Positions 33,502 through 43,409 of a stretch of 64,000 bases of DNA are shown piece after piece. The DNA is taken from assembly GCF_000518985.1 (NCBI RefSeq), contig NZ_JAEQ01000009.1, forward strand, positions 62,001-126,000. Reading direction: 5' to 3'. How positions within the stretch are numbered: position 1 is the first letter of the stretch; every line of letters begins with the position of its first letter. The position numbers were made by a program, and so were the translations under genes. The stretch comes from Chelativorans sp. J32 (GTDB lineage: Bacteria > Pseudomonadota > Alphaproteobacteria > Rhizobiales > Rhizobiaceae). The notes below the pieces were generated by a model. That model was not told where the DNA came from, ran no database searches, and saw nothing but the letters and a program-made list of their open reading frames with translations.

Positions 33502-34569
33502 TCAGGTTCTCGACGCCAAATCCGAATCCGGCTCGGCGTTCGTATTCACGGTAACGACGACCGACATGCCGGGAGCGAGTTTTTCGGCGTTGGGCTGATC
33601 GGGATCGATTGAAATGCGAACCGGCACGCGCTGGGCGACCTTGGTGAAATTGCCGGTGGCGTTGTCAGGCTTAATGACACTGAATTCAGACCCGGTTGCC
33701 GGGGAAAACCGCTCGATATGGCCTTTCAGTGCCGAGTGCCGCAATGCATCGACCGTCATCGTGACGGGTTGGCCCACCTTCATCTCCGCCAGTTGCGTTT
33801 CCTTGAAATTGGCAACGACCCAAAGGCGATCCGGCACCAGCGCAACCAGCTGGGTTCCGGCGGCCACATACTGGCCGAGCTTCGCGCCAACTTCGCCCAG
33901 CCTTCCGTCCTGCGGGGCCATGATTCGCGTATTCTCCAGATCGATCTCCGCCAGATGCATGGCGGCTTCCGCGCCCTGAACGGCCGCTTCCAGCGACTGG
34001 CGATTGACGATCACGGATTGCAGGTCCTCCTTTGCGACTTCGAGGCCAGCACTGGCTTGGTCTAAAGCTGCACGAGCCTGCTCTGCCGCCGCGCGGCTTT
34101 GATCGGCTTCGCTCGCGGTCATGACGCCCTTCTTCATCAAGGGCTCGACGCGGCGCCAGTTCGCCTCCGCTATTTCGAGCGCTACGCGCGCACCCTCCAA
34201 CTGAGCCTCGCTGGCACGCAGGCGCGCTTCTGCGGAGTGGCGCTGCTGTTCCGAATTGGCGAGTGCAGCCTGCTGCGCCGCAAGCGTCGCCCGGGCCTGC
34301 TCGAGCTTCTGACGGTAGATGCGGTCGTCAAGCCGCACGAGGAGGTCGCCTGCCTTAACCTCCTGGAAGTCCTGTACGGGGACTTCCACCACATAGCCGG
34401 CAAGCTGTGGCGCGATGAGCGTTACCTGCCCGCGCACATAGGCGTTCTCGGTCATTTCGACGGTTCGTGTGAACGGCGGGAGCTGCCAGACATAAAGGAT
34501 GAGCAGGAGGCCTATGAGGCCGAGCACGATGGCCACTGCGGTGGCTGGAGAACGAAGAGCTTTAAACAT
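33502..34569 (-). CDS. HlyD/EmrA-type membrane fusion protein
   Basis: The 355-residue adaptor has one N-terminal helix (TAVAIVLGLIGLLLILYVWQ), a lipoyl-like domain (TENAYVRGQVTLIAPQLAGY, then GDLLVRLDD), a long Ala/Gln/Glu-rich coiled-coil hairpin (about residues 85-205) and a beta-barrel end (VALVPDRLWVVANFKETQLA). It links the inner-membrane transporter to an outer-membrane channel. The frame is open to 34638, but that would overlap the transporter gene by 55 bases; I chose the Met at 34569, 14 bases after its stop. It is the last gene of marR-emrB-emrA. Confidence 0.9.
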   Translation of the reverse strand: MFKALRSPATAVAIVLGLIGLLLILYVWQLPPFTRTVEMTENAYVRGQVTLIAPQLAGYVVEVPVQDFQEVKAGDLLVRLDDRIYRQKLEQARATLAAQQAALANSEQQRHSAEARLRASEAQLEGARVALEIAEANWRRVEPLMKKGVMTASEADQSRAAAEQARAALDQASAGLEVAKEDLQSVIVNRQSLEAAVQGAEAAMHLAEIDLENTRIMAPQDGRLGEVGAKLGQYVAAGTQLVALVPDRLWVVANFKETQLAEMKVGQPVTMTVDALRHSALKGHIERFSPATGSEFSVIKPDNATGNFTKVAQRVPVRISIDPDQPNAEKLAPGMSVVVTVNTNAEPDSDLASRT

Positions 34570-34583
34570 GATCAACGGAAGAA

Positions 34584-36287
34584 CTACAGGTTTGCGGTTG
34601 CTTGGGGGTGCGCTAGGTGGCGGCGCATGGCGTCCCACCCGATATGGATAAGGAGGAAGACGAAGGCGGTGGCGGCAATGATTGCCATGAGAAGGAAGGC
34701 GTCGTTATAGGCGAGAATATTCGCTTCGCGCGTGACCTGCTGTCCGACGAGCATTAGTCCCTCGGCCCGGAGGATCGCCTGATCGGTTATCGTGCGCGCA
34801 TAGGCCATGCCCAATTGCGCCGCGCGTTGCGCGATTATGGGGTCGGTCATCGCCAAATGCTCGACGAGCACGTTCGAATGGAATTTCTCGCGAATGGTGA
34901 TGAAGGTGCCGATCACCGCGGAGCCAAGCAGCCCTCCGATGCTCTGGGTGGTCAGGAACACGATGATGAAGCTCAAAATATAGTTCGGTCCCTTCTGCAG
35001 TGCCGAAGTGATGCCCCGGAACATCGCCGGGGGCAGAAACAGGGCACCCGCAAAGGCGATCATGGCCTGGCTGACGAACATCTGCTCAGGTCGAGTGAGG
35101 TTGGTGGACCGGCTATCCATGAAAGCACCGACGGCGATCAGCGCCAATGCCGCAAGATGAATGGCAGGTTCTCGTCCGGCCTTCATGATTGCAGCGCATG
35201 TCAGGCCACCGGCGACCGAGGCCAGCAGAATGATGACATAGAGCGTGACGGTCTGGTCATTCGTGAGCCCCAGCACCTGAAAGAGGCCGGATGCTCCCGT
35301 GGTCTGCTCCGATAGAACGATGCGGAAAAGCAGCAAGGCGCCGGCAAAGTGCAGAATGGCCGGACTTGCCAGCCATCTTACGTCGACCAGAGGATTGCTG
35401 CGATTGAGTTCAATGACGACCGCTGCGGTGACGAGTACGATGGCCATCGCCAGCAGAACGCCGAGCCAGGGTGCTTCGAGCCACCAATATGCCCTTCCCA
35501 GCACGAGGGCCACGGCGAGGCAACCGAACCCAATTGCGATCAGCAGATAGCTCAGCACGTCGAGCCGCTCGATCACCTTGGCGCGCGGGGGTGGCGTGAG
35601 CGGCAGGAGATAAACCAGACAGAACCCAATCATCGCGAGCGCCAGCTCGTGCATGGTGAGGCCACGCCATCCGTCCATGTCGAAAAGCGCAGGAGATATG
35701 ATACGGGCGAGCGGCGCACCCAGCGAGATGTTGGTGAGTGCGAGGGATAATCCTACCGTCAGTTTTCGCTCGGGCGGGAAGGCTTCCAGCATATAGAGGA
35801 ACCCGAGGGAGGACATGGGCGCGGCGGCGATGCCGCTCATGAAGCGCACGACGATTGCCGACGAAAGGTCGTGGATGAAAAGATTGAGAACACATGCCAG
35901 CACGAAGCCGAGAATGCTTATTTCGGCAAAGTTCCGCAGCCCATATTGTGTGCGGATCTTGACCAGTGCGAGCGACAACGAAACATTCGGCGCCATATAG
36001 GCGGCGACCATCCACAAGGCCTCGTTCGAGGTGGCGCTGATCTCGCCCTGTATCTGCGTGATATTGGCATTGATGAGATTGAGCCCAAGCCCCTGGGAAA
36101 GCGAGAGCACCACCGCAGCCGCCATATAGGCCACCGCAAGCCAAGCGGGTTTTGGCATAAACGCAGGTTGCGGCGATGGGCGCGACGCTCCCTCCTCCAA
36201 TACAGCCTCACTGGAAACCGGACCGTTATCGGCCGGCAAAGCCTCTGGCTCGTCTTCCCGATCCCGGGCAGGTCGCGCTTCCGTCAT
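34584..36287 (-). CDS. EmrB/QacA-type (DHA2) multidrug efflux MFS transporter
   Basis: The 567-residue protein has a polar N-terminal tail of about 48 residues and about 14 hydrophobic helices, the DHA2 count. Family-typical pieces are NITQIQGEISATSNEALWMV and ERKLTVGLSLALTNISLGAP. It exports hydrophobic compounds through the EmrA-type adaptor encoded just downstream. It lies 15 bases after the MarR regulator gene. Given the aromatic catabolic genes nearby, export of toxic aromatics is possible but not shown. Confidence 0.92.
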   Translation of the reverse strand: MTEARPARDREDEPEALPADNGPVSSEAVLEEGASRPSPQPAFMPKPAWLAVAYMAAAVVLSLSQGLGLNLINANITQIQGEISATSNEALWMVAAYMAPNVSLSLALVKIRTQYGLRNFAEISILGFVLACVLNLFIHDLSSAIVVRFMSGIAAAPMSSLGFLYMLEAFPPERKLTVGLSLALTNISLGAPLARIISPALFDMDGWRGLTMHELALAMIGFCLVYLLPLTPPPRAKVIERLDVLSYLLIAIGFGCLAVALVLGRAYWWLEAPWLGVLLAMAIVLVTAAVVIELNRSNPLVDVRWLASPAILHFAGALLLFRIVLSEQTTGASGLFQVLGLTNDQTVTLYVIILLASVAGGLTCAAIMKAGREPAIHLAALALIAVGAFMDSRSTNLTRPEQMFVSQAMIAFAGALFLPPAMFRGITSALQKGPNYILSFIIVFLTTQSIGGLLGSAVIGTFITIREKFHSNVLVEHLAMTDPIIAQRAAQLGMAYARTITDQAILRAEGLMLVGQQVTREANILAYNDAFLLMAIIAATAFVFLLIHIGWDAMRRHLAHPQATANL

Positions 36288-36302
36288 AGCTGAAGGTCCT
36301 GA

Positions 36303-36755
36303 TCAGGCTGAGGTATCGATGTTGCGCCCGACCTGCCGGAGGACTTTGGTAGCCAACTCGAGTTCGCTCTTTTCGATGCCGGTGAGCACCTGCTCGCGCA
36401 GGTGATTGGCGTAAGCGATGATGTCGTCGGCTTCCTTGCGGGCCTTGGCCGTGAGAAAGATGCCATTGGCACGGCGATCCCGCTCCAATGGCTGGCGCGT
36501 GACGAACCCCTTCTTCTCCAGACCGTCGATCAAGGTGACCATGGACGGCTGTTCCATTTCCATGGCAGCCGCCAATTCCACCTGCGTCGCGCCTTCGTTC
36601 TTGGCAAGATACATGAGGAGACGCGCACGGGAATGTGTGAGGCCCTGCGACTTCACCCGTGCGTCGAATAAGGTCCGAAGCTTCCTGTTCACTTTGGTGA
36701 GCTCTTCGATGAAAGACGCTCTAGCTGCGGGGGTTTGCATATAGATAGAAACCAT
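36303..36755 (-). CDS. MarR-family regulator of the EmrAB-type pump
   Basis: A 150-residue winged-helix protein with THSRARLLMYLAKNEGATQV, ELAAAMEMEQPSMVTLIDGL (recognition helix) and the wing VTRQPLERDRRANGIFLT. It is the first gene of the efflux operon, so it likely represses it and is relieved by pump substrates. The ATG at 36755 has a poor ribosome-binding site and a TTAG-N4-CTAA dyad only 5 bases upstream; an in-frame ATG at 36740 is an alternative start. Confidence 0.9.
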   Translation of the reverse strand: MVSIYMQTPAARASFIEELTKVNRKLRTLFDARVKSQGLTHSRARLLMYLAKNEGATQVELAAAMEMEQPSMVTLIDGLEKKGFVTRQPLERDRRANGIFLTAKARKEADDIIAYANHLREQVLTGIEKSELELATKVLRQVGRNIDTSA

Positions 36756-36759
36756 ATTG

Positions 36760-36771
36760 TTAGATACCTAA
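36760..36771. promoter_or_regulatory. Putative MarR operator at the efflux operon start
   Basis: TTAG-ATAC-CTAA is in an AT-rich patch (ATTGTTAGATACCTAATTAA) directly before the marR start. Its position suits autorepression by blocking the promoter or the ribosome-binding site. Confidence 0.45.
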
Positions 36772-36913
36772 TTAAGTTTGATTTCGCCTGTTTGCAAGGG
36801 CAGTGCGCAAAATCTGGGTGAGTATTTTGGAGCGCTGGAAAAAGCCCGGACGGGAGCTCACCGAGCGGCCACGCGCCCTAAACGGCAGTGGACGGTGGCC
36901 CCTTCAGGAAACG

Positions 36914-36938
36914 TTTTAGGCTTGAAGTAATTCTTGCC
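36914..36938. promoter_or_regulatory. Shared anthranilate-island element, copy 1
   Basis: TTTTAGGCTTGAAGTAATTC followed by TTGCC. It matches 18 of 20 bases with the element upstream of the 2-aminobenzoyl-CoA monooxygenase gene (53303-53322, other strand). It also has partial dyad form GGC-N2-GAA-N4-TTC-N2-GCC. It lies 114 bases before the 2-aminobenzoate-CoA ligase start, pointing in the direction of transcription. One of the two MarR proteins of the island is the likely binder (inference). Confidence 0.6.
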
Positions 36939-37051
36939 AAATGTCATCCTCAGGTGGTTTCGACGAGGATGGGAGGCTCGCCGTGCTTTTGGCTACCCGA
37001 CGGCATTGGGTGCCGGCCGAATTCGATCTCCCTCAGTATGAGTGAGGACGC

Positions 37052-38680
37052 ATGACGCTTGGACCGACCGCCCATATCGACACCTTCACGCGCGATAATC
37101 TTCCGCCGCGGCATGAATGGCCCGACTTCCTGCTCGACGGCTTCGAGTATCCGGAATACGTCAACGCGGGCGTCGAATTGACGGACCGGCTGGTCGAGAA
37201 GGGGTTTGGGGATCGGACAGCGCTTATCGGCAATGGCCGTCGCCGCACCTACAAAGAACTTTCAGACTGGACGAACCGGCTCGCCCACGCGCTGGTGGAG
37301 AATTACGGAGTGAAGCCGGGCAATCGGATCCTGATCCGTTCCGCCAACAACCCGGCTATGGTTGCCTGCTGGCTCGCGGCCACAAAGGCCGGCGCGGTTG
37401 TGGTGAACACCATGCCGATGCTCAGGGCGGGGGAACTCGCGAAGATCGTCGATAAAGCAGAGATCAGCCTTGCACTTTGTGACACACGGCTGATGGACGA
37501 GCTTATCGCTTGCGCCAAGGACAGCCGTTTCCTGAAACAGGTGGTGGGCTTCGACGGCACCGCAAATCACGATGCGGAACTCGATCGGATCGCCCTCGAC
37601 AAATCGGTTCTGTTCGAAGCCGTGCAGACCGGCCGGGACGATGTCGCCCTTCTCGGCTTCACATCGGGCACCACGGGAGTGCCCAAGGCCACCATGCATT
37701 TCCATCGTGACCTGCTGATCATTGCCGATGCTTACGCGAAAGAAGTGCTGACGGTCACACCCGAGGATATTTTCGTGGGTTCTCCTCCCCTCGCCTTCAC
37801 CTTCGGCTTGGGTGGCCTGGCGATTTTCCCGCTTCGTTTCGGAGCCGCCGCCACGCTACTCGAGCAGGCGACGCCCGCAAACATGATCAAGATCATTGAG
37901 ACCTATAAGGCCACCATCTCCTTCACGGCACCCACCGCCTACCGGGCAATGCTCAAGGCGATGGATGAGGGCGCTGACCTCTCGTCCCTTCGCGCTGCCG
38001 TCTCGGCCGGCGAAACGCTGCCCGGCCCCGTTTTCGAAGAGTGGATGAAGAAGACGGGCAAGCCCATCCTCGATGGCATCGGCTCTACCGAGATGCTGCA
38101 CATTTTCATCTCGAACCGCTTTGATGATCTGAAGCCCGGGTCCACCGGACGTCCGGTCAGGGGATACGAAGCCCGCATCGTCGACGAAGATATGAACGAG
38201 CTTCCGCGTGGCACCCCAGGCTGGCTCGCGGTCCGCGGGCCTACCGGTTGCCGATATCTCGCCGATCCCCGACAGCACGACTATGTGCGCCACGGCTGGA
38301 ACGTAACGGGCGACACTTTCATGCAGGATGAAGAAGGATTCTTCCACTTCGTGGCCCGATCCGATGATATGATCGTCAGTGCCGGCTACAATATTGCCGG
38401 TCCAGAGGTCGAGGCAGCTTTGCTAACCCATCCGGATGTTGCCGAATGCGCTGTGATCGGAGCGCCGGATGCGGAACGGGGGCATATTGTCGAAGCCTAT
38501 GTGGTCGTCGTTCCCGGCGTGGAGCGCGATGAACTGTGCGTGAAGCGGCTACAGGACCACGTGAAGGCCACCATCGCCCCTTATAAATATCCGCGGTCGA
38601 TAAAGTTCATCGATGCCTTGCCAAAGACCCAGACCGGCAAGATCCAGCGCTTCCGGCTGAGAGCTGAGAGGGTGAATTGA
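37052..38680 (+). CDS. 2-aminobenzoate (anthranilate)-CoA ligase, benzoate-CoA ligase family
   Basis: The 542-residue adenylate-forming enzyme has [20 protein letters not shown] (P-loop), [29 protein letters not shown] and the C-terminal catalytic Lys segment [14 protein letters not shown]. The N-terminal part ([20 protein letters not shown]) is typical of 2-aminobenzoate-CoA ligases. The pairing with 2-aminobenzoyl-CoA monooxygenase/reductase at 50961-53252 fixes the substrate. It makes 2-aminobenzoyl-CoA from anthranilate, ATP and CoA. Its stop overlaps the tryptophan dioxygenase start. Confidence 0.93.
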   Translation: MTLGPTAHIDTFTRDNLPPRHEWPDFLLDGFEYPEYVNAGVELTDRLVEKGFGDRTALIGNGRRRTYKELSDWTNRLAHALVENYGVKPGNRILIRSANNPAMVACWLAATKAGAVVVNTMPMLRAGELAKIVDKAEISLALCDTRLMDELIACAKDSRFLKQVVGFDGTANHDAELDRIALDKSVLFEAVQTGRDDVALLGFTSGTTGVPKATMHFHRDLLIIADAYAKEVLTVTPEDIFVGSPPLAFTFGLGGLAIFPLRFGAAATLLEQATPANMIKIIETYKATISFTAPTAYRAMLKAMDEGADLSSLRAAVSAGETLPGPVFEEWMKKTGKPILDGIGSTEMLHIFISNRFDDLKPGSTGRPVRGYEARIVDEDMNELPRGTPGWLAVRGPTGCRYLADPRQHDYVRHGWNVTGDTFMQDEEGFFHFVARSDDMIVSAGYNIAGPEVEAALLTHPDVAECAVIGAPDAERGHIVEAYVVVVPGVERDELCVKRLQDHVKATIAPYKYPRSIKFIDALPKTQTGKIQRFRLRAERVN

Positions 38681-39513
38681 GCCAGGCCTACGACCCGTCA
38701 GACGAAGGTGCTGAAATGTCGTTTCAGGATCGTATGTCCTATAGCGACTATCTGCACCTTGAGCGGGTGCTCGATGCCCAAGAGCCTCTCTCCACCGCAC
38801 ATGACGAGATGCTGTTCATCATACAGCATCAGACATCCGAACTCTGGATGAAGCTGGCGATCCACGAGATCGGCTCCGCCATGCGGATGATCCGCACCGA
38901 CCAGCTCGAACCCTCGTTCAAGATGTTGACCCGTGTGGCGCGCATTTTCGAGCAGCTAAACAGTGCCTGGGATGTGCTGAGGACGATGACGCCGAGCGAA
39001 TATACCGAATTTCGCGGCGCTCTGGGTCAGTCCTCCGGTTTTCAATCGTGGCAGTACCGCGCGATCGAATTCCTCGCCGGCAATCGGAACCTGGCGATGC
39101 TGCGCCCGCATGCGCACCGGCCGGAGGTCATCGCCAAGTTGGAAACGATACTGGCCGAACCCTCCCTCTATGATGAGGCAATCCTGCTGCTTTCCCGCCA
39201 GGGGTTCGATATCGGCGCTGACGCGAAGCGCAGCACGTGGCGCGAACCGCGCACCGAGAACGAGGAGGTGCTGGAGGCCTGGCGCATGGTCTATGGCGAT
39301 CCGCTGCGGTACTGGCAGCTTTATGAGCTTGCGGAAAAGCTCGTCGACTTCGAAGACTATTTTCGCCGATGGCGTTTCAATCATGTGACGACGGTGGAAC
39401 GCATCATCGGCCTGAAACGGGGCACCGGCGGAACGTCGGGTGTTTCCTATCTGAGGAAGATGCTGGAGGTTGAACTCTTTCCAGAACTCTGGAAAGTTCG
39501 CACCAGGCTCTGA
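38677..39513 (+). CDS. kynA: Tryptophan 2,3-dioxygenase
   Basis: The 278-residue haem enzyme has [40 protein letters not shown] (distal His and substrate contacts), [20 protein letters not shown] and the proximal-haem region [20 protein letters not shown], followed by [15 protein letters not shown]. It opens the indole ring of L-tryptophan to N-formylkynurenine. TTG 38677 overlaps the ligase stop with GAGAGGG before it; ATG 38716 is an alternative that would trim 13 non-conserved residues. Together with kynureninase at 44098 it feeds anthranilate to the ligase. Confidence 0.96.
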   Translation: MSQAYDPSDEGAEMSFQDRMSYSDYLHLERVLDAQEPLSTAHDEMLFIIQHQTSELWMKLAIHEIGSAMRMIRTDQLEPSFKMLTRVARIFEQLNSAWDVLRTMTPSEYTEFRGALGQSSGFQSWQYRAIEFLAGNRNLAMLRPHAHRPEVIAKLETILAEPSLYDEAILLLSRQGFDIGADAKRSTWREPRTENEEVLEAWRMVYGDPLRYWQLYELAEKLVDFEDYFRRWRFNHVTTVERIIGLKRGTGGTSGVSYLRKMLEVELFPELWKVRTRL

Positions 39514-39535
39514 GCCACAAACAGGGAGGGGAATA

Positions 39536-40669
39536 ATGAGAAGAATTCTCGCAGCAGCAGGCCTGTCGCTTGCTCTATCCGGTTACGCCTATGCTGAACC
39601 GGTGAAAATCGGCGTCATCACCACGCTTTCCGGCGGCGGTGCCGGGCTTGGCATTGATACGCGCGATGCGTTCACGCTGGCCATCAAGCAATCCGGCAAC
39701 AAGGACGTCGAACTCGTCATCGAGGATGACGCGCAAAAGCCGGAGCTGGCCGTTCAGATCGCCGAAAAGATGATCCAGAGCGACAAGGTCGATCTGATGA
39801 CCGGCATCATTTGGTCCAATCTCGCGATGGCGGTCGTCCCCAATGTGGTGGCGCAGGACATCATCTATCTTTCACCGAATGCCGGCCCGTCCGCGCTTGC
39901 CGGCGCGAATTGCAATCCGAACTATTTCAACGTCGCCTATCAGAACGACAATTTCCATGAGGCGATGGGGCAATACGCCACTCAGACTTACAAGAAGACC
40001 TTCATCCTTGCGCCGAACTATCCGGCGGGCAAGGACTCGCTCACCGGCTTCAAGCGCTTCTATAAGGGAGAACTCGCGGGCGAGCTTTATACGCAAGTCG
40101 GCCAAACCGACTATGCCGCCGAGATCGCGCAGATCCGCGCTTCGGGTGCGGACTCGGTCTTCTTCTTCCTGCCTGGCGGCATGGGCATAGCCTTCATGAA
40201 GCAATATGCCCAGTCGGGCGTGAATATCCCGGTCATGGGGCCGAGCTTCTCCTTCAGCCAGGATGTGCTGCCCGCGGTGGGCGATGCAGCCCTCGGCGTG
40301 AAGAACTCCGCCTCCTGGTCCAAGGATCTGGACAATGAGGCCAACAAGAAATTTGTTGAAGCCTTCCAGGCCGAATATGGGCGGCTGCCGTCGATCTATG
40401 CCGCTCAGAGCTGGGATACGGCCAACCTGATCCTCTCTGCTCTTTCCAAGGCGAGCGTGAAGGACAAGGAAGCCTTCCGCGCCGCGCTGAAGGAAGCGGA
40501 CTTCGACTCGGTTCGTGGTGACTTCAAGTTCAACACCAACAACCATCCCATCCAGGACATCTATATCCGCGAGGTTGTGAAGGAAGGCGACGTGTTGACG
40601 AACAAGATCGTGGCCACCGCCTTCGAGGATCACACGGACGCTTACGCCGACCAGTGCTCGATGCCATAG
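39536..40669 (+). CDS. ABC transporter substrate-binding protein (LivJ-type, aromatic/branched-chain)
   Basis: The 377-residue protein has a signal peptide ending AYA, then EPVKIGVITTLSGGGAGLGI, the type I periplasmic-binding fold opening. IEDDAQKPELAVQIAEKMIQ and PVMGPSFSFSQDVLPAVGD follow. ATG 39536 follows GGGAGGGG. It is the first of five importer genes inserted between the tryptophan dioxygenase and kynureninase, so the cargo is probably tryptophan, kynurenine or anthranilate rather than branched-chain amino acids. That is inference from context. Confidence 0.9.
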   Translation: MRRILAAAGLSLALSGYAYAEPVKIGVITTLSGGGAGLGIDTRDAFTLAIKQSGNKDVELVIEDDAQKPELAVQIAEKMIQSDKVDLMTGIIWSNLAMAVVPNVVAQDIIYLSPNAGPSALAGANCNPNYFNVAYQNDNFHEAMGQYATQTYKKTFILAPNYPAGKDSLTGFKRFYKGELAGELYTQVGQTDYAAEIAQIRASGADSVFFFLPGGMGIAFMKQYAQSGVNIPVMGPSFSFSQDVLPAVGDAALGVKNSASWSKDLDNEANKKFVEAFQAEYGRLPSIYAAQSWDTANLILSALSKASVKDKEAFRAALKEADFDSVRGDFKFNTNNHPIQDIYIREVVKEGDVLTNKIVATAFEDHTDAYADQCSMP

Positions 40670-40683
40670 GCTGGCACCAGACG

Positions 40684-40716
40684 GGGCCGCGCCGGTCGCC
40701 AGGACCGATGCGGCCC
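40684..40716 (+). terminator. Intercistronic hairpin after the ABC binding-protein gene
   Basis: GGGCCGC and GCGGCCC form the outer stem; CGGTC-GCCAG-GACCG forms the inner stem. It has no T-run. Such stems after binding-protein genes commonly stabilise that mRNA and limit read-through, giving more binding protein than permease. Confidence 0.65.
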
Positions 40717-40763
40717 TAGGCTGCTACGATAACATCTCCGATCAAAGCTCCGGATCGCGCACC

Positions 40764-41684
40764 TTGTCCACCGCCCTCCTGATCGAGCAACTGCTGAACG
40801 GACTCCAGCTTGGGGTGATGCTGTTCCTCATGGCGGCGGGGCTGACGCTCATTTTCGGCGTCATGGGCCTGATCAACCTGGCGCATGGCTCGCTTTATAT
40901 GATCGGCGCCTTCGCCTGTGCTCTGGTCGCCGCAGCCACGGGCTCCTTCTGGATCGGTCTTTTGGCCAGCCTGGTTGCCGCTGCTGCCGCGGGCGCAATT
41001 GTCGAGATCCTGGTCATTCGCCGGCTTTACGAGCGCGACCACCTCGACCAGGTGCTTGCAACATTCGCATTGATCCTGATGTTTTCGGAAGGAGCGCGCT
41101 GGCTGTTCGGATCCTTCCCGCTTTATCTCGATATCCCGCCCCTCCTTCAAGGTGCGGTCCCTCTGCCCGGTGGCGGCCAATACCAGCTATACCGGCTTGG
41201 CATCATCACCGTCGGGGTCCTTGTGGCGCTCGGCCTCTATCTTCTCATTTCGCGCACCAGGCTAGGCATGCGCATCCGCGCCGGCGAGTCCGACCGTGAG
41301 ATGATCGCGGCGCTGGGTGTCGATATTTCAACGCTCTACACCGTGGTGTTTGCCCTTGGCGCGGCACTTGCCGGATTGGCGGGCGCCATGGTCGGTGCAT
41401 TGCAGTCGGTACAGGTCGGAATGGGCGAGCCGGTCCTGATCCTTGCCTTCGTCGTCATTGTGATCGGCGGCATCGGCTCCATCAAGGGGGCGCTCTTCGG
41501 AGCGGTGCTCGTGGGGATCGTCGACACGATGGGTCGCTTCCTCCTTCCGCAAGCGCTGACGCTGGTGCTTCCACCGTCCCAGGCCGCGCTGGTGGGTGGA
41601 GCCTTGGCATCCATGCTGATCTATATCGTCATGGCGCTCATCCTCGCCGTCAGGCCAAGTGGCCTGTTCGCTGCACAATCATGA
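40764..41684 (+). CDS. ABC transporter permease, LivH family
   Basis: The 306-residue membrane protein has about eight hydrophobic helices. It starts LLIEQLLNGLQLGVMLFLMA and has GLTLIFGVMGLINLAHGSLY, the LivH signature, plus the cytoplasmic coupling segment RAGESDREMIAALGVDISTL. It starts with TTG at 40764; the ribosome-binding site is weak, so the exact start is uncertain. Its stop overlaps the next permease start (ATGA). Confidence 0.92.
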   Translation: MSTALLIEQLLNGLQLGVMLFLMAAGLTLIFGVMGLINLAHGSLYMIGAFACALVAAATGSFWIGLLASLVAAAAAGAIVEILVIRRLYERDHLDQVLATFALILMFSEGARWLFGSFPLYLDIPPLLQGAVPLPGGGQYQLYRLGIITVGVLVALGLYLLISRTRLGMRIRAGESDREMIAALGVDISTLYTVVFALGAALAGLAGAMVGALQSVQVGMGEPVLILAFVVIVIGGIGSIKGALFGAVLVGIVDTMGRFLLPQALTLVLPPSQAALVGGALASMLIYIVMALILAVRPSGLFAAQS

Positions 41685-42667
41685 GGCCTCCTGCCGTGAA
41701 GCGCGAAGCGATTGCCAATGCAGGCCTTGCACTGCTCCTGCTTGCCGTACCGCTCGCGGCATCCACCATGGGCGAGCCCTTTTACATAACGCTTGCCACA
41801 CGCATCGCGGTGCTTGCGCTAGCGGCAGTCGGTCTCAACATCGCGCTTGGTCTCGGCGGGCTCGTTTCCTTCGGGCACGCCGCCTTCTTCGGCCTCGGCG
41901 GCTATGCCGCGGGGATCCTGGCGACGCATGCCTTCAATGCGGAACCGCTGTTCTTCGGCATCCCCTCCACCACTTCCATGCCAGTGATCTGGCTGGTGGC
42001 GATGCTCGTTTGCGGTCTGATCGCGCTCCCCATCGGAGCCATAAGCCTGCGCACCTCGGGCGTGTATTTCATCATGATAACGCTCGCCTTCGCGCAGATG
42101 ATCTATTATTTTGCCATTTCCTGGCCCGCTTATGGCGGAGAGGACGGCCTTTCGATCTATGTCCGCAACAGCTTTCCGGGCATCAACACCGCACGTCCCC
42201 TGCCCTTCTTTCTTGTCTGCTATGGGCTGCTCGCCCTCGGGCTGATGCTCTTCTGGGCGCTGCGGGGCTCGCGGTTCGGGGCCGCCCTGCAAGCAGCGCG
42301 GCAGAATGCGACCCGCCTTGCCGCCGTCGGCATTCCGCCTTTCAGGATCCGGCTCACCGCCTTTGCCATCTCGGCGATGGTCACGGGACTGGCCGGCGCG
42401 CTTTTTGCAGATCTTAACCGGTTCACGAGTCCTTCCATGCTTTCCTGGCACATGTCCGGCGAACTTCTGGTTCTCGTCATACTTGGCGGCAAGGGCCGGC
42501 TCTTCGGCCCGGTGGCCGGTGCCATGCTCTATGTGCTTCTGGAATATTGGCTGGGCGGAATCACCGAACGCTGGCAGTTCTTCTTGGGCCTCATCCTGCT
42601 TGGCGTCGTGCTCTTCGCTCGGGGCGGTCTGATGGGTCTCATTGCCGGGAAAGAACGCCATGGTTGA
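41681..42667 (+). CDS. ABC transporter permease, LivM family
   Basis: The 328-residue partner permease has the LivM opening LNIALGLGGLVSFGHAAFFG and the coupling region ARQNATRLAAVGIPPFRIRL, then AFAISAMVTGLAGALFADLN. About nine hydrophobic helices are present. It forms a heterodimer with the LivH protein in the inner membrane. Its 3' end overlaps the LivG-type gene by 8 bases. Confidence 0.92.
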   Translation: MRPPAVKREAIANAGLALLLLAVPLAASTMGEPFYITLATRIAVLALAAVGLNIALGLGGLVSFGHAAFFGLGGYAAGILATHAFNAEPLFFGIPSTTSMPVIWLVAMLVCGLIALPIGAISLRTSGVYFIMITLAFAQMIYYFAISWPAYGGEDGLSIYVRNSFPGINTARPLPFFLVCYGLLALGLMLFWALRGSRFGAALQAARQNATRLAAVGIPPFRIRLTAFAISAMVTGLAGALFADLNRFTSPSMLSWHMSGELLVLVILGGKGRLFGPVAGAMLYVLLEYWLGGITERWQFFLGLILLGVVLFARGGLMGLIAGKERHG

Positions 42668-43409
42668 CCCGGTCCTTGAAATCCGCGATCTGCGCAAGAA
42701 TTTCGGTGCGCTCAAAGCCACCGACGGTGTGAGCCTCGATCTCCTCCCTGGCGAGATTCATGCTCTCATCGGGCCCAATGGCGCAGGCAAGAGCACACTC
42801 ATCCATCAGATCTCCGGTTCGCTCAAACCCGACGGCGGCACGATCCGCTTTCTCGGGCAGGATATGTCAGGTCTGGACATGGCCGCACGGGCGCGCTTGG
42901 GATTGGCTCGCAGTTTCCAGACGTCGTCGGTTGCACAGGAATTTTCCGCCCTGCGCAACGTCATGCTGGCGGTCCAGGCCAGGCAAGGCTCCAGCCTCCG
43001 CTTCCTCCGCCCGGTGATGCGGGACAGAAGCCTTGTCGAGCCTGCGATGGCCAAGCTCGAAAGGGTCGGCTTGGCGGATCGGGCGCATGTTCCCGCCGCG
43101 GAACTGTCCCATGGAGAGCGGCGGCAACTGGAAATCGCCATCGCTCTGGCGCTCGATCCCAAGGCCTTTCTCCTGGACGAGCCAATGGCGGGGATGGGGC
43201 CCGAGGGCTCGAAGAGGCTCACGGAGTTCCTGGGCAACCTGCGCCGAGAGGCGCCTATCCTTCTTGTCGAGCACGACATGGATGCCGTCTTCGCGCTCGC
43301 GGACCGGATCTCCGTCCTCGTCTATGGCCGCATCATCGCGACGGGAAAGGTGAGTGACATCCGGAACGATCCCGAAGTGCGTCGGGCCTATCTCGGAGAT
43401 GCCGCGTGA
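42660..43409 (+). CDS. ABC transporter ATP-binding protein, LivG family
   Basis: The 249-residue ATPase has Walker A GPNGAGKSTL, signature LSHGERRQLEIAIAL, Walker B LLDEPMAGMGPE and the switch His in LVEHDMDAVF. LARSFQTSSVAQEFSALRN is typical of LivG (Q-loop). ATG 42660 starts a protein with the normal LivG beginning; an in-frame upstream TTG at 42642 was rejected. Confidence 0.93.
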   Translation: MVDPVLEIRDLRKNFGALKATDGVSLDLLPGEIHALIGPNGAGKSTLIHQISGSLKPDGGTIRFLGQDMSGLDMAARARLGLARSFQTSSVAQEFSALRNVMLAVQARQGSSLRFLRPVMRDRSLVEPAMAKLERVGLADRAHVPAAELSHGERRQLEIAIALALDPKAFLLDEPMAGMGPEGSKRLTEFLGNLRREAPILLVEHDMDAVFALADRISVLVYGRIIATGKVSDIRNDPEVRRAYLGDAA

